Of a stretch of DNA of 64,000 bases, positions 1 to 7,445 are shown piece by piece. This DNA is from Mycobacterium kyogaense. Lineage in GTDB: Bacteria > Actinomycetota > Actinomycetes > Mycobacteriales > Mycobacteriaceae. The translations under genes and the position numbers were made by a program. Each line of letters opens with the position of its first letter. Position 1 is the first letter of the stretch. The stretch lies in the NCBI RefSeq assembly GCF_003254575.1, contig NZ_QJUA01000002.1, positions 62,001 through 126,000 on the forward strand. The letters are read 5' to 3'. The notes below the pieces were generated by a model. That model did not search any database, was not told where the DNA came from, and saw only the letters and a program-made list of their open reading frames with translations.

Positions 1-484
1 TGGCTTGCGCCCCCTGCCAGTCCCCCTGCTCGATCAGCTTCTGCACCTGCTGCATCTCGGTCTGCGCGGCGAGCGCCACCGCGTCGTCGCGCGTCTGCGC
101 CTGCTCGCCGAACAGCACGGTGCGCAGCCCGTAGAGGGCATCGCCCGGGCCGGAGCCGGCGATCACAGCACCGAATCCACCCAGGCAGAGCACCGCAGCC
201 GCCGCCGAACCGACCACGGCCAGCGACACCCGGCGCCGTCGCCCGGGAGATGCCACGCGATCGAGCGCCGCGGCGGCGTCCTGCAGGCTGAGGACATCGT
301 TCATCGGTGTTTCGCGCACATCGTCGCGCCAGCCCGCCAGCAACCGGGCCAGATCCGCTTCACCGCGATCGGTGGCGTACACGGGTTGCTGCCCGGCCAG
401 CGCGTCGAGGAACTGATCGGTGCGGTTGATCTCGTTCAGCGACGGATCACCGCCGCCGTTGTTCCAGCGTCCGAAATCAGGCAT
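1..484 (-). CDS. rsdA: Anti-sigma-D factor RsdA (partial, 3' end outside window)
   Basis: Membrane anti-sigma factor that holds SigD inactive. The ATG at 484 overlaps the sigD stop by 8 nt. About 161 residues are visible, starting MPDFGRWNNGGGDPSLNEI. A cytoplasmic part of roughly 100 residues, rich in D, L and R, should contain the SigD-binding helix. It is followed by basic residues (GRRRR) and one hydrophobic segment (LAVVGSAAAALCLGGFGAVI), then an external part with a Q/E-rich helix. The topology and position directly after sigD match mycobacterial RsdA. In that family regulated proteolysis releases SigD; this is family knowledge and is not visible here. Confidence 0.9.
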   Translation of the reverse strand, partial: MPDFGRWNNGGGDPSLNEINRTDQFLDALAGQQPVYATDRGEADLARLLAGWRDDVRETPMNDVLSLQDAAAALDRVASPGRRRRVSLAVVGSAAAAVLCLGGFGAVIAGSGPGDALYGLRTVLFGEQAQTRDDAVALAAQTEMQQVQKLIEQGDWQGAQA

Positions 485-1055
485 GGCCTCGTCCCGTCGC
501 CATGATCTCCGTCTTCAATCGGGACAGCGCGCGATGCTGGGCCACTCGGACCGCACCGGCCGTGCTGCCCACCGCTTCGGCGGTCTCCTCGGCGCTCATG
601 CCGACGACCACCCGAAGGATCAGGATCTCGCGCTGCTTCTCGGGAAGGATCTGCAGGAGGGCGTTCATCCTGGCCGACGACTCGGAGTCGATCGCCATCT
701 GCTCGGGACCGGCCTCACCGGAGAACCGTTCCGGCACCACCTCCATCGGGTCCGCCTTGTTACGTCCGGCGGCCCGATGTGCGTCGGCAACCTTGTGCGC
801 TGCGATGCCGTACACGAAGGCCAGAAACGGTCGTCCCTGATCCTTGTACCGCGGCAGCGCCGTGATGGCAGCCAAGCACACCTCCTGAGCAACGTCATCA
901 GCTGACAGACCGCTGCGTTCCGCTGTTCCCACGCGCGCCCGGCAGTAGCGGACGACGAGGGGGCGGATGGTCTCCAGCACCTCCCGGAGTGCATCCCGGT
1001 TGCCGGCGATGGCTTCTGCCACGACAGCATCGAGACGTTCTCCCGAAATTGTCAT
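477..1055 (-). CDS. sigD: ECF RNA polymerase sigma factor SigD
   Basis: ECF-type sigma factor, 192 residues. Region 2 lies at about residues 25-95 (ADDVAQEVCLAAITALPRY, then GRPFLAFVYGIAAHKVADA). Region 4 lies at about 130-182, with a helix-turn-helix around MSAEETAEAVGSTAGAVRV. A GGAGAG ribosome site lies 10 nt before the ATG. It is co-transcribed and translationally coupled with rsdA (8-nt overlap). In M. tuberculosis SigD is linked to stationary phase and the stringent response; that role is taken from the family. Confidence 0.95.
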   Translation of the reverse strand: MTISGERLDAVVAEAIAGNRDALREVLETIRPLVVRYCRARVGTAERSGLSADDVAQEVCLAAITALPRYKDQGRPFLAFVYGIAAHKVADAHRAAGRNKADPMEVVPERFSGEAGPEQMAIDSESSARMNALLQILPEKQREILILRVVVGMSAEETAEAVGSTAGAVRVAQHRALSRLKTEIMATGRGHA

Positions 1056-1154
1056 CGTGAGCAGGCTCTCCAGCGTTACGTCGGGGACACCGGATCGGAG
1101 GTGTCAGTTGTGTGGCTCAGCTAAACAATAACGACCACTTGCGGTGCAACCCCG

Positions 1155-1943
1155 TTAGCGCGAGCGCCACACGCCGCCTCGTCTGATCACGGTTTCGGCG
1201 CAACTGTCGCGGATGTCCGTGATCTCCGCCGCCGAGCACTGTGTGCTCCCGATGCCCGCCAGCAGTGAGGCGGCCGCCCACCGCAGCGGAATCAGGCCGT
1301 GCTCGCCGGTCTGTGTCAGCACGCGATCACCGTCTGTGCGGGCAGCGTCGAGGTCTCCGGCTGCGCACCGCGCCGCGGCGCGCACGAGCAGCGATTTGAC
1401 CCGGTGCCGCACCGACGGCGTGTGCGCGGCCAGCTCGACACCCCGCTCGGCGTGTTCGAGGGCGGAGCCGTCACCGCGGGCCATCGCCAGCTCGGCCGAC
1501 ACCCACGCGAGCCGGATCGGTAGCCGCGTTGACTCCGACGCGGAGACGAGACCGGCGGCCCGCGCCAGCGCTCGCTCGGACGCCGCGAACCGACCGACAC
1601 CCAGCGCGTCGGCGGCTAATCCGATCAATGCGTCGGCAGCGGCCGCACCGGTTCCGCCCGTGAGCGCCCACGCCGCACCGTCGAACGAGCGGGCGCGGTC
1701 GTGCCAGCCGAGCTGACGCAGAAAGGAGGCCCGTGTGCTGAGCGCCAGCGAAGCGAGCGGCCCGCGGTCCACGACGCGCAGCAGCCGGTCCAGCTCCGCC
1801 TCGGCCGCGGCATAGCGTCCCTGGCCGCCGGCGGCGACGGCCCGCAGCCACAGCCCCTCAGGGGTGCTCGCGGCGGCGAGCGGCCACGCACCAGGATTGC
1901 TGCCGAACGCCGCCTCGACCATGTCGAGAGCAGACGCTATCAA
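1155..1943 (-). CDS. Conserved hypothetical, Rv3415c-like
   Basis: About 262 residues, rich in Ala, Arg and Leu and probably all helical. Repeated helix pairs (for example GRYAAAEAELDRLLRVVDRG and GDGSALEHAERGVELAAH) look like degenerate TPR-type repeats. No catalytic motif is seen. Position between sigD and divergent whiB3 matches Rv3415c. The start is uncertain: TTG at 1943 keeps the whole frame but its only GGAG abuts the codon, while an ATG at 1922 is the alternative. No function is assigned. Confidence 0.75.
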   Translation of the reverse strand: MIASALDMVEAAFGSNPGAWPLAAASTPEGLWLRAVAAGGQGRYAAAEAELDRLLRVVDRGPLASLALSTRASFLRQLGWHDRARSFDGAAWALTGGTGAAAADALIGLAADALGVGRFAASERALARAAGLVSASESTRLPIRLAWVSAELAMARGDGSALEHAERGVELAAHTPSVRHRVKSLLVRAAARCAAGDLDAARTDGDRVLTQTGEHGLIPLRWAAASLLAGIGSTQCSAAEITDIRDSCAETVIRRGGVWRSR

Positions 1944-2317
1944 CTCCGGCGAATCTGTTACGACCGTCAGTTAACAGTTCATGCTCGCCGTGTTACGAAC
2001 AGGAAAACTGGTCGACGGGTGTCGAGTTCCATTCTCGGAGCGGGACATTAACTGACCGGGAGAAATGACACCGAAATGGGCGGTGACGAGCGAACGTTTA
2101 TCACCTCCTTCGTTGCGACGAAGTCGCACCGATGAACGCGATGTTAAATCTCGCCTGCGGCGTATGCACTTTCGCACAGGGGAGGCTATTGACGGAAAAT
2201 CCGAAGCCCTTCTACGTTGTGTGCACGAGTGGTCATCGGCGACTGTGCTCGGATCTTTTCCACGACTGACGCATCCACGGGATTTCACAAATGGGATGTG
2301 CAGAGAGGGGTTTCGCA
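1944..2317. promoter_or_regulatory. Long divergent intergenic region upstream of whiB3
   Basis: This 374-bp stretch has no convincing gene. Near the start of the leftward gene is an inverted repeat CTGTTA-N11-TAACAG (1955-1977). An imperfect inverted repeat around CTTCG...CGAAG lies at 2108-2123. The AT content is visibly higher than in flanking genes. The 3' end carries the whiB3 ribosome site AGAGAGGGG (2302-2310). A long upstream region suits a highly regulated whiB gene, but the binding proteins cannot be read from sequence. Confidence 0.5.
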
Positions 2318-2608
2318 GTGCCACAGCCGCAGCAGCTTCCCGGTCCGAACGCCGACATCTGGGACTGGCAGATGCAAGGTCTTTGCCGGGGTGTCGATTC
2401 CGCGATGTTCTTCCATCCCGACGGCGAGCGTGGCCGCGCCCGCGCCCAGCGCGAGATGCGCGCCAAAGAGATGTGCCGTAGTTGCCCCGTGATCACTCAG
2501 TGCCGGTCGCACGCGCTTGCTGTGGGCGAGCCCTACGGCATCTGGGGCGGCTTGAGCGAGTCCGAGCGCGAACTCCTGCTCAAGCGAGGCATTCGCCGCT
2601 CCGCCTGA
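2318..2608 (+). CDS. whiB3: WhiB-family redox transcription factor WhiB3
   Basis: Iron-sulfur transcription factor of 96 residues. Four cluster-binding cysteines are present at 23, 53, 56 and 62 (C-X29-C-X2-C-X5-C), followed by the G-I-W-G-G turn (74-78) and a basic C-terminal tail (LLLKRGIRRSA) that would contact DNA or sigma factor. The GTG at 2318 is chosen because AGAGAGGGG lies 7 nt before it and the peptide then starts MPQPQQLPGPNADIW, as in WhiB3 proteins; an in-frame ATG at 2291 has no such support. Family members sense O2/NO and control lipid anabolism with SigA. Confidence 0.95.
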   Translation: MPQPQQLPGPNADIWDWQMQGLCRGVDSAMFFHPDGERGRARAQREMRAKEMCRSCPVITQCRSHALAVGEPYGIWGGLSESERELLLKRGIRRSA

Positions 2609-2661
2609 TCGACCCGAAACCACCCGGGGCTGGGTGAGCCGAAGTTAGGCTCGGACCACCA

Positions 2662-2673
2662 GGCAACGTTGCC
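2662..2673. promoter_or_regulatory. Perfect 12-bp palindrome before the nitrile hydratase-like operon
   Basis: GGCAACGTTGCC is a perfect 12-bp palindrome ending 19 nt before the ATG of the first gene of the metalloenzyme cluster. It lies in the 84-bp gap after whiB3. It is a candidate operator; no regulator gene is adjacent. Confidence 0.4.
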
Positions 2674-2692
2674 ACCCCGGGGGTTTTGAGGG

Positions 2693-3529
2693 ATGAGTAC
2701 CGCCGCAGAGCGCGCCGCACAACTAGAACTGGTCGCGCGGTTGAGGTCCGCCTACCCCGAGTTGCCCGACGCTCCCCCGCCCGATCTGCTGGATTCAGCG
2801 CGAATCAAGGCTTATCTCAAGCCTGTTCACGATGTCGGCGGTGAGCCAGACGCTCCCATGAAGTACGAGAACAAGCAGTACGAACAGTGGGAAGAGCTCA
2901 CCTACGTCATGTGCGAGGTGCTCGCCGCTCGCGGCATCTGGCTGTCAGAGGAACGTCGCCGCATCGGAAATGTCGACGTGGGCCGCGCCGAGTATCTGGG
3001 GTTGCCGTACTACGGTCGCTGGCTGCTCGCGGTGGCCCGGGTGCTCGTCGAGAAACATCACGTCAGCCTGGGTGAACTCAGCGAGCGAATGGCCGAGGTG
3101 GCGCAGCGCTACGCGGGTGGCCTGGCCGGCCGGGCGCCAGAGGCCCAGCCGAAATCTCACGGCGACGGCGCCGACGTCACCCGCAACGCGCACCACCGGC
3201 ATGCCGTCGGCAAGGGCGATCCGCAGGTCTACGCCGGACAGGCCGGTCCGCCGCGCTTCTCCGTCGGCGATCCCGTCGTCGTGCGCGACCTGCCGGTGAT
3301 CTTCTACACCCGCACCCCCGAGTACGTGCGCGGCGCACCCGGGCGCATCGCCACCGTGGCGTATGAGAGCCCCGCGGCCGAGGACGAGACCTGGGACCGC
3401 CCCGACGCCCGCCCCGAATGGTTCTACGTCGTCGAATTCGTCCAGAGCGAACTCTGGGACGGCTACACCGGCACCGACTCCGACACGCTGCGCACCGAAC
3501 TTCCCGAGCGGTGGCTCGCGCCGCGCTGA
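2693..3529 (+). CDS. Nitrile hydratase / thiocyanate hydrolase beta-type subunit
   Basis: 278-residue non-catalytic subunit of an NHase-fold metalloenzyme. The N-terminal helical half has the family hallmark HDVGG (about 46-50), then EQWEELTYVMCEVLAARGIW and a YYGRWLLAVARVLVE helix. A linker (about 150-185) leads to an SH3-like barrel: FSVGDPVVVRD, YTRTPEYVRGAPG, a Y-V-V-E-F strand and ELWDGYTGTDSDTL. Both halves are therefore in one chain, as in classical NHase beta, while thiocyanate hydrolase splits them into two subunits. GAGGG lies just before the ATG. It heads a three-gene operon. Confidence 0.8.
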   Translation: MSTAAERAAQLELVARLRSAYPELPDAPPPDLLDSARIKAYLKPVHDVGGEPDAPMKYENKQYEQWEELTYVMCEVLAARGIWLSEERRRIGNVDVGRAEYLGLPYYGRWLLAVARVLVEKHHVSLGELSERMAEVAQRYAGGLAGRAPEAQPKSHGDGADVTRNAHHRHAVGKGDPQVYAGQAGPPRFSVGDPVVVRDLPVIFYTRTPEYVRGAPGRIATVAYESPAAEDETWDRPDARPEWFYVVEFVQSELWDGYTGTDSDTLRTELPERWLAPR

Positions 3530-3557
3530 ATCGCTCTGTCCGAGAAGGGAATCGACC

Positions 3558-4265
3558 GTGACACATGATCACCCGCACGATCACGACCGCACCGTGAAGC
3601 CGATGGTCGACGAGATCACCGATTTCGAGGTGCTCGAGATCGCGCTGCGCGAACTGTGCATCGAGAAAGGCATCTTCACCGCAGAGGACCACCGCCGGTT
3701 CACCGAGTTCGCCGAGCAGATCGGTCCGACCCCCGCTGCCCGGCTGGTGGCCCGGGCGTGGCTGGACCCGGATTTCGCACACCTCGCGCTGACCGAGCCG
3801 ATGGCGGCCAGCGAAGAGGTCGGCGTCGACTGGATGGAACCCACGGGCTTCGGAACACCCAGTGATTTCACCGCTTTCGAGATCCTGGCGGACTCCCCCG
3901 GGGTGCACCACGTCATCGTGTGCGCGTTGTGTTCGTGCTACCCCCGGCCGATCCTGGGCAACTCGCCGGAGTGGTATCGCACCCCCAACTATCGCCGCCG
4001 GCTGGTGCGTTGGCCTCGACAGGTCCTCGCCGAGTTCGGGCTGTATCTGCCCGACGACGTCGAGGTCCGCGTGCAGGACTCCAACCAGAAGCACCGGTTC
4101 ATGGTGATGCCGATGCGGCCGGCCGGCACCGATGGCTGGACGGAGGATCAGCTCGCAGAGATCGTCACCCGGGACTGCCTGATCGGTGTGGCCCTGCCCA
4201 AGCCCGGCGTGACCACCAACGTCGTCACCGACACCCGGCCCGCACTGCATCCCATCGCGGAGTGA
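3558..4265 (+). CDS. Nitrile hydratase alpha / thiocyanate hydrolase gamma-type catalytic subunit
   Basis: 235-residue catalytic subunit. The metal site V-C-A-L-C-S-C is at residues 121-127, giving Cys122, Cys125 and Cys127 with Ser126. In the family two of these cysteines become sulfinic/sulfenic acids and with backbone amides bind Co(III) or Fe(III). The next residues (YPRPILGNSPEWYR) and the tail TEDQLAEIVTRDCLIGVA appear to me closer to thiocyanate hydrolase gamma than to most NHase alpha chains, which usually have YPW here; this is recalled and was not aligned. The usual Thr/Ser after the first Cys is Ala. The GTG at 3558 follows GAGAAGGGA by 7 nt. A His-rich start (HDHPHDHD) may hold metal. 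Confidence 0.85.
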   Translation: MTHDHPHDHDRTVKPMVDEITDFEVLEIALRELCIEKGIFTAEDHRRFTEFAEQIGPTPAARLVARAWLDPDFAHLALTEPMAASEEVGVDWMEPTGFGTPSDFTAFEILADSPGVHHVIVCALCSCYPRPILGNSPEWYRTPNYRRRLVRWPRQVLAEFGLYLPDDVEVRVQDSNQKHRFMVMPMRPAGTDGWTEDQLAEIVTRDCLIGVALPKPGVTTNVVTDTRPALHPIAE

Positions 4266-4267
4266 CC

Positions 4268-4606
4268 GTGAACGAATCTGCACTGAGGGACATGATCAAC
4301 CGCGATCAGGTGTGGCCCCGCATGGCGGCGAAGTACGGGGTCGAGAACCCGGTTCCGCCGTGGAAGACGAGCCTGGACGGTTTGTGCGACGCGCTGGACC
4401 GTGCCGATTGCGAGGCAGGGGTGCCGACGGTCAAGGAGCGCCGCGACGACGAGGACGTCCTCGTCGCGACCACCTACGCCGATCTGCCGTACCCCGAGAA
4501 CCAGCTCGTCGCACTGGCGCACTCGCTGCTGGAGCGCGGGGTGATCTCGGAGGCGGACCTGGCGCAGCGGATGGCCGCCGTGCGGGCCCGCCTCGAGGCC
4601 ACTTAG
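4268..4606 (+). CDS. NHase-family accessory / activator-type protein
   Basis: 112 residues, GTG start two bases after the alpha-subunit stop. It resembles the N-terminal helical half of an NHase beta chain: PPWKTSLDGLCDALDRAD, then YPENQLVALAHSLLERGVI and SEADLAQRMAAVRARL. It has no SH3 half. Small beta-like proteins in this family (P14K of NHase, P15K of thiocyanate hydrolase) insert cobalt and mature the cysteines, so activator is the best guess; a structural third subunit is the alternative. Its stop overlaps the stop of the convergent thrE-like gene by 3 nt. Confidence 0.65.
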   Translation: MNESALRDMINRDQVWPRMAAKYGVENPVPPWKTSLDGLCDALDRADCEAGVPTVKERRDDEDVLVATTYADLPYPENQLVALAHSLLERGVISEADLAQRMAAVRARLEAT

Positions 4607-6030
4607 TCCGCGGAGCTCAGCGGCGAGCGTCCCGGCAGCTTCAGACTGCGGTTCGTGCGCCGTGCCTGCAGCCGTCGCCGGCGGACCTTCCACGAGCTCC
4701 ACTCGCCCAGCGTCACGCCTGCTGCGAGCGCGGTTCCGATGGCGAATGCGCCCAGCACCGACGCGAAGCCCACGGCGCTCTGGTCGTTGAGGATGGCGTA
4801 GATGCCGTGCAGCAACGCCAGACCCGGCAGGAGCGGCACGATGCCGGCGATCGAGACGACCATCGGCGGCGCCAGGTTGCGACGTTCCATCAACCGGCCG
4901 ACCAGCCCGATCGGCACGGCCGCCACGAACGACGCCACCACAGCCCCCAGGCCGGCGCCTTGGGCGAGCAGGAACGCGATGGTGCCCGCCGCGCCGCCGA
5001 AAGCGGCCGCGATGGCCGCCGAGCGTTCGGCGTAGCAGGCCAGCGCGTAGGCCGCGGCGCTCGCGGCGCCGAATGCGACGCGGGCCGGGAATTCGGCGAT
5101 GGCAGGCGGCGAGTGCGCGTCGATGGCGACGAACGGTGCGCCGAAGCGGTTGGCCAGGTGCAGCACCAGGGCCACGCCGGCGATCGTCGCTCCCGTCATC
5201 ATCACCAGCTCGAAGAAGCGCCCGGCGGCGGTGACCGGCGCACCGCTGATCACGTCGCCGACCGACCCCACCAGCGACAGCCCTGCGAGCAGCACGACCA
5301 GGCCGGCGGCGATGGCGATGCTCGGCTCGAAGTGCAGACCCAGTCGGGGGCTGAGCCAGTACAGGATGATCGGCGGCGCGGCGGCGATCATTCCGCCGAC
5401 GGCGTACTGGAAGAAGAACGGTAGGCCGTGCCGGTTGAGGCGCCGGTTCACCCGGTCGATGGTCATGGTGCTCAGGGCACTGACCACGCAGCCGAGCCAG
5501 CCCGCGCCGAGCGTGCCGGCGGTCGCGAAGGCCAGCGCACCCCACGCCAGAGTGGCGATCCATCGGCGGTACGGGTGCGGGGCGACGATGATCTGGTCGA
5601 GTTCGGCGCGAGCGTCGGTCGGTGAGATCTCACCGGCGCGGATCTTGGTGATCAACCGGTCGACGGCGGCCAGCCGGCTGAAGTCGATGGATCGCGACTG
5701 CACGATGTGCAGGGTGCTGACCGGCGACGACGGGCCGCGGTAGGCGGCGATGTGGATCGTGGTGTTGATGACGTCGACCTCGCAGCGTTCGACACCGTAG
5801 GCCGAGGTGATCGCCGTGACCTGGTCCATCGTCGCGGTGGCGGGCGTTCCGGACGCCATCAGGATGGCGCCGATGTTACCGGCGAGGTCGAGCACCTCGC
5901 CCACGCGCTCGTAGTACGCCTCGTCGATCTCGGCCCGTGACGCCGGGAGCCGCGGCATGGCACCGGTCGGCGGGTCGGTCTCCCGCACGATGCGACTCAG
6001 AAGCCCGCGCTGGCTCGGCTGCGCGCCCAC
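4603..6030 (-). CDS. Threonine/serine exporter (ThrE) family membrane protein
   Basis: 475 residues. The N-terminal soluble domain (about 30-160) is the ThrE cytoplasmic domain (AGNIGAILMASGTPATATMD), followed by about ten membrane segments arranged as two blocks, ending in a basic tail (KVRRRRLQARRTNRS). The family exports threonine and serine, as in Corynebacterium ThrE and Rv3737. The GTG at 6030 is supported by AGGAGG (6039-6044) 8 nt upstream. It is convergent with the metalloenzyme operon. Substrate is inferred from the family only. Confidence 0.85.
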   Translation of the reverse strand: MGAQPSQRGLLSRIVRETDPPTGAMPRLPASRAEIDEAYYERVGEVLDLAGNIGAILMASGTPATATMDQVTAITSAYGVERCEVDVINTTIHIAAYRGPSSPVSTLHIVQSRSIDFSRLAAVDRLITKIRAGEISPTDARAELDQIIVAPHPYRRWIATLAWGALAFATAGTLGAGWLGCVVSALSTMTIDRVNRRLNRHGLPFFFQYAVGGMIAAAPPIILYWLSPRLGLHFEPSIAIAAGLVVLLAGLSLVGSVGDVISGAPVTAAGRFFELVMMTGATIAGVALVLHLANRFGAPFVAIDAHSPPAIAEFPARVAFGAASAAAYALACYAERSAAIAAAFGGAAGTIAFLLAQGAGLGAVVASFVAAVPIGLVGRLMERRNLAPPMVVSIAGIVPLLPGLALLHGIYAILNDQSAVGFASVLGAFAIGTALAAGVTLGEWSSWKVRRRRLQARRTNRSLKLPGRSPLSSAD

Positions 6031-6149
6031 GGCTGTGCCCTCCTGGTTGGTTGGATTCGCTCAGCCAATCCGGTCATGAGCAAAACCTATTTTACTCATG
6101 GCAGGCGCGTTGACCAGGGTCTGCCAGGGTGAGTGTGGGCACATCGACC

Positions 6150-6155
6150 TAGGGT
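6150..6155 (+). promoter_or_regulatory. Probable leaderless promoter -10 for the carboxylesterase
   Basis: TAGGGT (TANNNT) ends 6 nt before the GTG at 6162 and there is no Shine-Dalgarno sequence. That is the usual geometry of a mycobacterial leaderless mRNA, and it supports the chosen start. Confidence 0.5.
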
Positions 6156-6161
6156 GGACGC

Positions 6162-7445
6162 GTGGCCACGCGTCTGATCCCCTCGACGAGCGGCCGACTG
6201 CAGGTCGACGAGGTCGACGGGCTCATCCAGGCGCGCGGGGTGCCCTACGCGAGCGCCGAACGATTCGCACCGCCGGTTCCCGTCACCGCCTCCGCCGATG
6301 TCGTCGACGCGACGGCGCGCGGCCCGGCCTGCCCGCAACTGCCGTCGCGGCTGGCGTTCGTCACGGGACCCGTGATCGACGAACTCGAGATGAGCGAGCG
6401 GTGCCAGGTCTTGAGCGTGACCGCGCCCGCGGACGCCACCGGCCTGCCGGTGATGGTGTGGTTCCACGGCGGCGCCTACGTGTCGGGGAGCGGTGAGGCC
6501 GCCAAGTACGACCCCGACGCCCTCGTGCGCGAGGGCCGCGTGATCGTCGTGCGGGTCAGCTACCGGCTCGGGATTCTTGGTTTCCTCAACCTCGCCGACG
6601 CGGGCTGCGACAACCTGGGGCTGCTCGACCAGATCGCCGCGCTGCGGTGGGTGCAGGACAACATCGCCGCGTTCGGCGGTGACCCGGGGCGTGTCACGGT
6701 GTTCGGCCAGTCCGCGGGTGGCTATTCGGCGCTGGCGCTGATGATGTGTCCGGAGACGGAAGCCTTGTTCTCCCGGGCCATTCTGCAGAGCGCGCCGATC
6801 GGCATCCAGGGCATGGACCGAACGGCCATGGTTGTGGCGATGCGCGAGGCGGCGTTGGCACGGCTGTCGAACGTGGCGCCGGGCGATGCGGACATCGAGT
6901 TGCTGCTGCAGGCACAGGTGGCTGCACTGACCGCTGCGGCGCCGTTCGGAGTGATCGGCAAGATGGCGTTGGCACCGACGGTGGGCCAGACGCCGATGGG
7001 GACCTCGACGACGTTGGCGGCAGCCTCCCGGGTCGAGATCCTGGTCGGCTACACCAGGGACGACGCACTGCCGTTCGTGATGCTCGACAAGCGGGGCGCT
7101 CACCTGCGCCGGCTGGGCGCCGTCGGGGCTGCAGCGTCGCGCGTGGCTGCGCGCGCACTCACGCGACAGGTGTTCGGCGGCCCCGCGCTGGCCCTTGCCT
7201 CGTCGTGGCGCGCGGCCGGTGGGCGCGCACACACCTACCGCGTCGACTGGACGCCCGGCCCGCTCGGGGCATGCCACTGCATCGAGATCCCTCTGCTGCT
7301 GGGGACTCGCGGAACATGGTCAGACGCACCGATGTTGGGCGTCGACGGCGTCGACGAGGAGTTGGCGGTCCGGGTTCGCGCGCAGTGGAGCGCGTTCGCC
7401 CACGGTGAGGTGCGAGAAGATCTGGTTTCACTGGCTATCCCGTGA
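6162..7445 (+). CDS. Type B carboxylesterase (alpha/beta hydrolase)
   Basis: 427 residues, shorter than the usual ~500 of the family, with the C-terminal half compressed. The oxyanion loop HGGAY is at 102-106 and the nucleophile elbow F-G-Q-S-A-G-G has Ser184. SYRLGILGFLNL and NLGLLDQIAALRWVQDNIAAF are type B signatures. No signal peptide is seen, so it is probably cytoplasmic. It would hydrolyse esters; natural substrate unknown. Its 3' end overlaps the convergent cyclase gene by 11 nt. Confidence 0.85.
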   Translation: MATRLIPSTSGRLQVDEVDGLIQARGVPYASAERFAPPVPVTASADVVDATARGPACPQLPSRLAFVTGPVIDELEMSERCQVLSVTAPADATGLPVMVWFHGGAYVSGSGEAAKYDPDALVREGRVIVVRVSYRLGILGFLNLADAGCDNLGLLDQIAALRWVQDNIAAFGGDPGRVTVFGQSAGGYSALALMMCPETEALFSRAILQSAPIGIQGMDRTAMVVAMREAALARLSNVAPGDADIELLLQAQVAALTAAAPFGVIGKMALAPTVGQTPMGTSTTLAAASRVEILVGYTRDDALPFVMLDKRGAHLRRLGAVGAAASRVAARALTRQVFGGPALALASSWRAAGGRAHTYRVDWTPGPLGACHCIEIPLLLGTRGTWSDAPMLGVDGVDEELAVRVRAQWSAFAHGEVREDLVSLAIP

